Shown in pieces: positions 55,505-64,000 of a stretch of 64,000 bases of DNA. Under the pieces are notes generated by a model that was not told where the DNA came from, ran no database searches, and was given only the letters and a program-made list of their open reading frames with translations. Positions within the stretch are counted from its first letter, which is position 1. Every line of letters begins with the position of its first letter. A program made the position numbers and the translations under genes. The DNA lies in NCBI GenBank assembly GCA_013115135.1, contig JABANP010000048.1, positions 62,001-126,000 on the forward strand, given 5' to 3'. The DNA comes from Perkinsus olseni (lineage: Eukaryota > Perkinsozoa > Perkinsida > Perkinsidae).

Positions 55505-58500
55505 ATGCCTCGACTCAAAGCTGTCCCTAAACGTGCCATACTCAGTGCTGCCGAGAGCGTCGCGGCGGCATCTTCTCCGCTCGGGCCATGTCCGGTCACC
55601 TCCTTTCCGGTCCTCTCTGCAGTACTCGCGGGCTCTGCAGACTCAGATGATTCCGGCGATTCTCCGACCGTGCCTACTAACGGCGAGCGCAGAGCTCAGC
55701 GCCGAAAAGGAAGCCTGCCTCGAGGAGAAAGTCCTCTCCGAGGAAGAATTGCGTGACTCCTAGTCAGAGGGAATTCAACTACTGTTGTGAGGTGGCCTGT
55801 CTCTTGGTGTCTTGGGTCGGCGATGGGTCTTGGTCGGAGACTAGCAAGTGCATCATAACGGCCCTCCATGAGGGTGGTCGAGTCATCATGGCTTCCGCCG
55901 CCGCAGACGACGCCGAGGCTTGTGCGTGTATTGTGGGGTCGGGAGTGACTGAGAGGGTGCTCAACTCCCTTCGGTCACTGCAGCAGCACGGGGTGCTTGC
56001 GGTGAGGGCGGTCAACCTCGACAACAACAAGGTCAAGTTTGAGCTTGGTATTGCTCCAGGCTTCGTGGCGGAGGGTAGGCGAGGAGCTAGGCGCATCGCG
56101 GACAGCCTTACCGCGGCCAGGCGGAGAGAGCTCGGTACTGTGCTTGACTGGGCGGCTGCCACTCGTCGAGAGCCACCGGTCGGCACCGATCTTGAAGTCG
56201 GCACTGAGGAGTTTTTGGCTGCGGTGAAACCTCCTGGAGAATGCCCGCTTGATGAGGCTGTTCCCTTGAGCGGGAGAAGACCGGCTGGCCTGTACTCTAC
56301 TCGACTTCCAACGGCACACAGTGGCCTGGATGCACCAGGCGGAAGCACGACCATCCGACCAGAGGGTCCCTCATCCCTCATGGTTCCCACTCGACGATGT
56401 TTTCATCAACCCCAGGCTGCCAGGGGTGAGCAGATCGGCTGTCTCTTTGAGATTGGCTTCCGTCCGTGGCGGTATGCTGTGTGACGAGATGGGCCTCGGC
56501 AAGACCGTAGAGGTCCTGGCCTTGGTGACGACTCGGCCCTACCCATCTGACGGTCGATCGCCGGCTGAAGTGTTGAACGACTTCTATGCCTCTCAGCAAG
56601 GAGCTCTCCGTGAACTGGAAGACAGCGATGATCTTAATGACAGCCATGATGCTAGGTCCCGGAAGCTTCGCCGGGAGGTCGCCGATCTTCACGCCACCTA
56701 CCTGCTCCAGGACGGGTACGCGAAGTCTGCTGCTGCGCCCCCGGGCAAACAAGAGCGGTCAGTGTCGTGGCTGGACGAGTACCACCCGGAGAAGGCTCGC
56801 GCCTTCAGGGAAGCGTTTGGCTACCCGGAGATCTCCGATGTTGCTGAGGTCCCAATAGAGGGATCGTGGTGTCTGACCTGCGATGAGGCTGGGGCTGCCG
56901 GTGCATCCTGGGTGGCCTGTGACGTCTGCGATGGTTGGCATCATCAGCAGTGTGTCGGCTACACTCCGTCGGTGGAAGGCCAGCCGTTCGTGTGCCTCAA
57001 CTGCCTCCACCGTGCCCGCGTCAAGCTCCTCCCGGTAGCCGCCACGCTCGTGGTTGTGCCAGCGAGTTTACTCCAGCAGTGGGTCCGGGAGATCGGTCGT
57101 CACGCACCGGCCATGCGTCTCGTCGTCTACGCTGAGAACGAGCAGGAGTCCACCCCAGCCTACCCGATCTTGTTTCCGCTGACGTTGTGTTGGTATCATA
57201 CACTGTCCTCGGCGCCAGCCTCCTGCGCACTGAGTCGGCCGAGTGGGACAGCCGCCATGCGCTCCGCTACCGTCGCCAGTCCAGCTCTACTCGGCTGCCA
57301 TCAGCCCTTCTTCGGGTGAGATGGTGGCGGCTCATTATGGATGAGGCCCAGATGACTGAGGGCGGCCACAGTGGAGCCTGTCGGATGCTAAGAAGGCTGG
57401 TGGCCACTAACCGATGGGCGGTGACCGGAACCCCGATGACCCGAGGAGATCTGCGGCCAGTACTCGAGTTTTTGCGGGTACCTCTCGATGGTACGGACGT
57501 GAAGGCCATTCAGGACTCCCAGGGAGGAACGCTCAGGCTGCTGCCGTTGATGAAGTGTCTGCTGTGGCGAGTGTGGAAGGTGGACGTGCTGGACCAACTG
57601 AAGATGCATGGTCTTGTCCAGCATGTGGTCTGGCAGGAGCTGTCAGCTGTGGAGATGTTCGGCTACCGTCGGCTGGAGGAGTCCATACGGAAGGAGGCTC
57701 AGGGGTCTCTGGCGAGGCGCGGGGCATCGAGGAACGCTGTCACCTACTTGTGGGACCTCACGCGGCTGCTGCAGCTGCAATGCGTCCACCAGGACTTGCG
57801 AATGAAGCAGAAGACGTCTTACACGGGGAGAAAGGCGAAGAGCTTCACTGATGTTAAATACAGCACCTTCGAGCAGAACGTGAAGGCGTTGATGGCTGGT
57901 GCGACGAACAGGGCTGAGGAGGCCTTGAGGAACCTCGTGGCGGCCTGGAATGGCCAGGCTGGGTTGTTGAAGTTGAAGGGAGAAGACGAGGCTGCTAGAT
58001 TGCTGTACAGCAAGGCGCTGGAGGCTGAGAAGAAATACGGCACGCGGGTTGACAAGGTTCAGAAGATACACGCCCTGGTTCACTCCGAAGCCAGCCCTCG
58101 TGAGGTAGAGGGAGAGACCGAGAGGTGCGTCCCCGCCTTATTTTGTTGGTTCCCTCTCATCGTGCCATTACAGGTTCCTGGCCGCCACCTCCGTCCCTAT
58201 TCGAGCTCACTCAGCCAACTACTACAAGCTGCGGGAGCAGCTGCCCTCGGACTCCAGCCAGTGGTGGCTGGTAGCGGCCCCCACGCTGCAGGGCCCCATG
58301 GCAGCCGCATACTTCCAGCAGGATCTCCGAGTAAGACGGCTCAGCTTTCAGCGGACTGAACTTCGCATTTTCCTCGTCTTTAGGAAATTGACGGCCATGT
58401 AGGGAAAATAGTTGAAGCGTTGGAGAGCATCCCTCTGGACTCTCCCCCGGAGCATTTGGTCACGGAGAGCATCTGCTGCGAGAAGTGTCGAGGGAAAGGA

Positions 58501-59932
58501 CGCCCGGGCCGGTCGTGCTTCTTCTGTCGGTTGAACCCACACTTCGAGGGGTATCAGCGGGTCGCCAGGCTCCCGCGGTTCAAAAAAATCGGTTATGAAG
58601 CAGCCAGCGGGCTCCGACCTGTTCAAGTAAGCCCACGCAGCGGTCGGTCAAGTTGTTCCCTATTCAGCGCATGTCAGGTACTTCAGAGTGATACAAGGCA
58701 TCATGGCCTGCCTGCGAAGCTGGTGCGAGGCCTGCAGATATCGGTTTGGCTGCTACGACGAACTCAGGCAGGCTCGCCTCGCCTACCGGTGGCCTTCGGA
58801 CGGAGATGTGCGTCCACAGAATGGACAGATTGAGTCCTGGGACCTAGACCGAGCCCTCATTGTGTGGGGGCCTGAGGAACTCGAGCTCAAACTTGTCGAG
58901 CTGCAGGCAGAAGAGAATGATGCCGAGGTCAAACTGAGGCGAAACCTTGGGCATTTGCGGTGAGTAACACGCTGAGGATCCACTGTCTCCTTGTGGCCGG
59001 CCGCTCTCTTCCTCGCTCTCGCCGAGGCCTTTGTGAATTCGTTGCGCTACTGGACGTGTAGTGTCATCTTACGCTGTGCAGGTTTCTGAAAACACAGCTC
59101 CCTACCGAGTCCGAAGATCGTCTCGGCCTCGAACTCTGCCCAGTGTGTGTCACTGAGAAGCCGACGACGGTGTGTATGCTCCCCTGTGGTCACAGCTACT
59201 GCCAGCAGTGCATCACGACTCTCCTCCAGAGAGGTCGGGGAAGTCTCCGCTGCCCAGAGTGTCGAGTATTCACACGTCGCAACGAGATTGGCCACATTGC
59301 CGGCGAGCCCCCAGAGCCCGAGGAAGCCAACAGCTCCCCCGCCCCGAGCGAGAGCCTCTGCGAAGGGTCCGTCCTCAACGAGATCTTCACCCCGATACCC
59401 GAGGTCGCCCCTGAAGGCCATGGACGCTACGCAACAGCTGGTCGGTCAGTGGGGCACGCGGATCTCGAGTGTCACCCTTCTGGTCAAGCACATCACGGAG
59501 GCCTTGGGCGAGTCGGTGTGCGTGTTCTCCAAGTGGGTTCCGGTCCTACACTTGCTGGGCTCGGCCCTCAAGACCAACAAGGTCCCCTTTGTGTTCTGGT
59601 CCGTCGGCAGGCTGAAGATGGTTGAGAGATTTTTCGACGGTCGAGTTCGAGTGCTCCTCTGTCCACTAGCATCTGCCGGGCAAGGCCTGAATCTTACCGT
59701 GGCCTCGCATGCGATACTCCTAGAGCCCCCCGCGAAGTACTCCCAAGCGGCCCAGGCAGCCGCGAGGATCTGGCGACTGGGGCAGGAGAAAGAGGCCACT
59801 GTGTGGCACTTCGTCTCGTGCAGGACGGTCGAGGAGGCGATGTGGACGCTGAGTCGACGAACTGACGAGGAGGAGGACGCCGAGCTCCTGCGGGATATCT
59901 TCTCTGGTCTGACCGGCGAGAGAGTCTCATAG
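55505..59932 (+). CDS. SHPRH: SHPRH-type SNF2 ATPase/PHD/RING ubiquitin ligase
   Basis: Domain order SNF2-N, PHD, SNF2-N, RING, helicase C is that of SHPRH/Rad5-like E3 ligases that ubiquitinate PCNA at stalled forks. Visible: HTVAWMHQ; Walker A GGMLCDEMGLGKTVEVLAL (about 56468); PHD CDVCDGWHHQQCVG (56920); LVVVPASLLQQWVREI; ADVVLVSYTVLGASLL; WRLIMDEAQM with the DEAQ box at 57340; RWAVTGTPMTRGDL; RING CVTEKPTTVCMLPCGHSYC and RCPEC (59140-59255); motif V/VI region PLASAGQGLNLTVASHAIL and RIWRLGQEKEATVW. Frame offsets occur near 56270 (GGG run) and 57165 (CCC run). The start at 55505 (MPRLKAVPKRA) is the first ATG after the intergenic gap. Confidence 0.85.
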
Positions 59933-60019
59933 AAGTACAGTATTGTACACTGACTTTTTGTTTTCATGAATTTGACTTGTTATCGACTAAAGCCCGTCTT
60001 GCGTCGTTAATAGACCAGA

Positions 60020-62510
60020 ATGGACAACAGCACAGCGCTCCTTGAGCTTCGCGAGTCGCCCGGCATCAAAATTGCGTACGACAGTTGGCATATCTTCCCG
60101 CAACGGTCTACAGGAGAATGTCGTCATCCAGGCGCTCCCGGGTGCCTCCACAGAGGAGTCCTATCGGCTTCACTCCTGCGAACCGCCTTCGGGGCATATT
60201 CAGTTCCCAGCGAACTTTTCTGCATACACCTAGCAAGTCCGCCGCCCAGGTCCGAGGTGAGGCTGCTGCTCCTACCTCTCCTTCCCGCACTGGCCTGATG
60301 AAGCCAGCTGGGTGCTTGGTCGTTCCTACCTCAGTCAGCTCAGGTCTCACGCTTGGCAACGTGCTGAGCTCCTTCTCGAAGTCACAGGATAAGTACAAGT
60401 GGCTGGAGGAGGCCCAGACCGCCCTTGCGGAGCCCAACGCCTGGGACATAGTGTCCGAGGGGCAGCTCCAGGCCTTCGCTGAGGTTGCCCCGCACCCCAC
60501 GGCGTAGCAGTCAGGCAGGACCGTCGTATTCAGGCACTCGAGTCTCTACCGACAGCAGCGGTCCACCCAGCTGACTTGACTCCCTTCGTGGCCATCGTCC
60601 TTCCTAAACTCGGCAACCTATCGGTGCATGCAACCCGCTTCTTGTCGAATCGCGCCTCCTCGTGGACCCCGGATGTCTGCCAAGCTTTAGCGTCCTGGGT
60701 TTCACAGGCCCATCCGCCGCCTACAGTCCGGGCACTGGAGCCTATCATCAGGGCCCTGCCCGTCGCCCCAGTTTCCTGTAGCAGCGCCGTGGCCTCCTTA
60801 GTGAGCGCCATCCCTGCTCTGGAGGCTCTGAGGGAAGTGGTGGCTGAGTACTGCATCGTTATTCCTACTAATGTGAAGCTTATCAACGCCGCAGTTGAAG
60901 AGCATTTTGCGATAGAAGCCGACCTCCTCACGATTTCCATCCAAGGAGCGATCGGACACTTGCGGAGCATCACAGAGGCCCTCGAGGGGGGCAACTCAGC
61001 GGCAGGGTTGAACCAGCACTTTATGGCTCTGAGGACGCACAGGCGACTCCTAGACAAGAGCGCCAGCGCTGTCACACGAGACACCTGCCTGGTGGCTTCG
61101 GACGCTGAGCTCACTGACAAGCTCATCCGGGCTGTACAAGGCCTTGTGGAGGTAGACCGATCGACGAGCGCTGAGATTCACGCCAAGCTTTTACCGAGAG
61201 ATAACAATGATACTGGTCACTTGCTTCTGGCGCGAGATACTGGGCGAAGAGCTGCATGAAATTTCGGAGGCGCCTCCGCTCCGCCGACTCCTTCTGTGTT
61301 GCCATCTGCTCTCCCGAAAGTGCGGACCTCAGTTGGCTGGGCGACTCATCCTGAAGCTGCTGCTTGACGAGATCACTGACGATCACTCTGACGAGCTTCA
61401 CAAGTGTCCTAGTCGCAACGGAGGCCTCCCTCTGGCCTGCGCTCTAGCGTGTAACGGTACGGCTTGGCACTGCGAGCTCGTCCGCTGGGCGCTCTGTGAG
61501 GCCGTCCCGTTGCGGTTCTTCGCCGCTGAGGTCCTGGTCCATATGGGAGATGCCAACCCGGCCTTCGGCGACCAGCATGCGCGGCTGCTAGCTGAACTAG
61601 GGAGGAGGACGGCAGGGTTGGCTTTGGACAGACTGGCCCTGGCCTTCGCCGCCTTAGCCTCAACCCGTCCGACTATTATGTCATGTTTGTGCTACCAACT
61701 AGAGGGCAACCTCTCAGGGTTCACCATCGCTGTCCTCAAAGTCCTTCCGGACCATATCCTCTCTGACCCTGCTTTGACGTCCGCTGTCGTTTCCACTATG
61801 GGAGGAGGTGATGCCGAGTCGGTACCTTGGTTGCTGGCGATGCTGCGGCCTCGCCCCTGCGACGCACTTCGAAGGGTTGCGCAGACTCTACTAGCCGAAG
61901 GAAGGGTGAAGTCCTCGATGCGATTAAAGTCTGGGCTTAGGCAGGAGTCTCGTTCTGCTTTCCGGGGCCTCAGCGGTCGTCCCTTCTGCCGCTGGCGACC
62001 GAATGCTTCGCGCCCTGCTCATCTTTGCCGAGAAGAAACTGAGTGAGGATAGTGACTTCGAGGCGAGTGTAAGCCTGTGACCGGTCCTGGGCTGCGACGG
62101 GCAGGTCTCGACTGGCCTTTGCAGGCTCCCTGGCTGCAGCTGCTACACATCCTGTCGACGTGCCCAGTCCATCGGAGGCTGGACGAGAGCAGGCCAGTCA
62201 TCGACATACTAGCAAGGAGAGCTGGTGTAAAGGGCGCTTTCTAGCGAGGTTGGAGCTCCTTGAGAGTAGATACTATCCGACCTTTGGCTGAAGACGACCG
62301 ATGTTGTCGCTAGCTGCGAGATTCCCGCCGCTCTCCTTGTAAAGCTCGCAGGGAGATGGTCCGATGCAGGATGTTCCAAGAAGGGCGTCCGCAGCCTGCC
62401 GTCGCCCTGCAAGCGGCTCAAGAGGCTGTTGAACTCCGAGAACGTCGATCTGGGGCGAGTTCGAGAACTAGCGTCCGAGATCGCCGCTCTTAGCGATACA
62501 GGTGGATGAG
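60020..62510 (+). CDS. Unknown long helical protein
   Basis: Not recognised. Exons read NVLSSFSKSQDKYKWLEEAQ, RRIQALESLPTAAVHPADL, LTPFVAIVLPKLGNLSVHAT, helical Leu/Ala-rich segments (EALREVVAEYCIVIPTNVK; LLLCCHLLSRKCGPQLAG; LAFAALASTRPTIMSCLC), consistent with an alpha-solenoid such as HEAT repeats. The frame must change near 60503 (CCCC run) and near 61205. It lies close to SHPRH on the same strand. Start and end are approximate; the last 450 bases are poorly resolved. Confidence 0.4.
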
Positions 62511-62639
62511 GATTCACCATCATGTGGATGTTTCTTGCAACACCGTATGCTCTCTGTGTTGGTCGGCCAGTAGCCAGGCTTGTTGCCATACCATCTATCG
62601 CAATACTCGTCCCCTCCTCTCTCGAGCCAAGCCCGCCAC

Positions 62640-64000
62640 TAGTCAGAAGATTCCAGCCATGGAAGCTGACAGCTCAACAGAGCACGAACAAGTCAGTGAA
62701 GCCTCTACTGCTTCGGAGCCCCTCTCGCTCGGCACAGCAGATACTGAGGCTGCAAATAGAGCTGCAGAAGGTCAGGCGACAGCGGGATGAGGAGTACGAG
62801 AAACCCCTCAGCATCATCTCGACGTACTCTCCTTCGCCAGCTTGTCCGCCCTCTCCCGGAGGCTCGACGACTGTCAAAGCCTCCTCATCCAACAGAGTGC
62901 TGACAGCGACCGAGCGCTACAGCGAGCTGAGGCGGCCAGTATGCGCCTGGAGGACGTCATGGCGACCCGCCGCGGGGCTCCTAGCCTGCGAGTCGACCCT
63001 GTGCCCGTCCCATCGCCAGTGGCCTTACCAAGCCTGAGCGTCCCAGTCGTCACCTCGGTATTCTCGCCTAGCCTCCTTTCGGCGATTGGCTTAGAGGGTG
63101 CTGATTCGCTGCGATGGGATGAAGGCAATACACGTGGTACACAAAGTCTCGCTAAAGCTTTACTAGCCTCAGGTACTCAGCCACAGCACTTGACTAAGGT
63201 CGACGCAACTTCAGTCGCCCTGGAAGCCGAGGTGGACACGTTCACGGAGGAAACTCAGGGAGCGTTGGTGTGACTCCTGCAGGTGCAGGACCTCCGTCAC
63301 ATCGTGAAACGCATGACCGAGGACGCGGAAGGGCTTCAGCCAGACAGTCGGCGATCTCAAAGCCTCGCTGGGCCACCAACAGCAGCTGACCAAAACAGTA
63401 TAGGGATTCCTACGAGCGTCTCAGTAGCAAGCTGAACGCCCTCGAGGCTGATATTAGGGAGGAGGTTCTGGGCCGAGGAAATGTCAAGGTGAAATCCGTC
63501 GACATATGGGCTCAGCGCAACGGCATTTGCATCGGCGGACTTCAAGGCCGTGTGCCGTGGGGGTTCGTACACAGTCCGACGGGTTCTATCAGTCCTTACT
63601 GTGTTACCTCGAGGATGACGACTCAGCCCAAGCCTGTCTGGCCCTCCTCCGGGAAGGCTGCTCGGAAGCGATGTCCGCAGCTGCTGCGTCACCACAGCTC
63701 ACCAATGGGGTTTCAGTCGATGTGGTGAAGGCGTCCGCTAGCCAGAACGAGAGCCATAAGTGGGATGATGGCAGCTCGTGCTCTCCGTCGAGTTCATTCC
63801 GCTGTGGCAGAAGTGAGGACGGGGTCGTTGGTGTCCAAGTCCCGTTGCTGAGCAAGCAGTCCACCTCTAGCGGTCGGAAGGCGGTGCTCGCCGAACTTAA
63901 GAAAGCATCCAAGTCCGCGGCTGAGGTGCACTCGGCAAGGGTTCTCGAGGTGAGCTTCCCATGGCGGTACGCGGAGACATCATCCGCTGTCCCTCAGAAG
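62640..64000 (+). CDS. Coiled-coil protein, 3' end beyond window
   Basis: Exons read ALSRRLDDCQSLLIQQSADS, DRALQRAEAASMRLEDVM, a Pro/Ser-rich linker, TKVDATSVALEAEVDTFTEE, VQDLRHIVKRMTEDAEG, then KASLGHQQQLTKT and YERLSSKLNALEADIREE: repeated coiled coils. A last solid exon (about 63570-63950) encodes GFYQSLLCYLEDDDSAQACL and a Ser-rich tail to a GTGAGC donor, so the gene continues past 64000. A nucleoporin or tether is possible, but I have no motif to prove it. The start is not determined. Confidence 0.42.

Noticed and set aside
60530..61126. 198-codon minus-strand open frame
   Set aside because: Antisense of a helical plus-strand exon; no independent support.

Overview
This is nuclear DNA of a unicellular eukaryote, most likely a perkinsid alveolate (Perkinsus or a close relative). 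Nearly every gene is cut by short GT-AG introns of about 45-60 nt, genes lie tail to head with little spacing on both strands, and there are no bacterial-style operons, CRISPR arrays or IS elements. The best taxonomic marker is at 19211-19232 on the minus strand: a 22-nt match to the dinozoan spliced leader in its Perkinsus-type (C) form, followed directly by a GT donor, as expected of an SL RNA gene.

Layout. 0.1-8.6 kb: V-ATPase subunit H, an unrecognised Pro/Gln-rich gene, then a spliceosomal pair (U2A' and a U2AF65-like RS/RRM protein). 9.1-16.3 kb: two tandem copies of a gene that I read as an archaeo-eukaryotic-primase (AEP/PrimPol-like) domain with a C-terminal SH3 domain. 16.7-24.2 kb: PIG-S of the GPI transamidase, the SL RNA locus, a bZIP factor, NADH-cytochrome b5 reductase and a membrane RING protein. 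24.5-30.5 kb: two different RtcB RNA ligases, one of the archaeal/eukaryotic HSPC117 type and one of the short bacterial type, flanking an unknown gene. 31.2-39.6 kb (minus strand): a tandem pair of HAD-like phosphatases, a UFD1-domain zinc-finger protein, a cyclic-nucleotide-binding-domain protein and a small membrane protein. 40.1-52.7 kb: a TPR co-chaperone fused to prefoldin subunit 1, thymidylate kinase, two paralogous small secreted proteins, two RidA genes plus a RidA relic, and several long perfect palindromes. 53-64 kb: a COP9 signalosome subunit 1-like gene, an SHPRH-type SNF2/PHD/RING ubiquitin ligase, a long unknown helical protein and a coiled-coil gene running off the end.

Three themes stand out. 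First, local duplication: the primase, HAD, secreted-protein and RidA families all occur as nearby pairs, with near-identical blocks that include introns. Second, RNA biology: SL RNA, two U2-pathway factors and two RNA ligases lie within 30 kb. Third, many otherwise well conserved genes need a one-base frame change, mostly at short C or G runs. Uncorrected homopolymer errors are the simplest explanation, but perkinsid mitochondria are known to translate through frameshifts at AGG and CCC codons, so cDNA should decide. Exon models were built by eye from splice consensus and family similarity recalled from memory. No database search was run.
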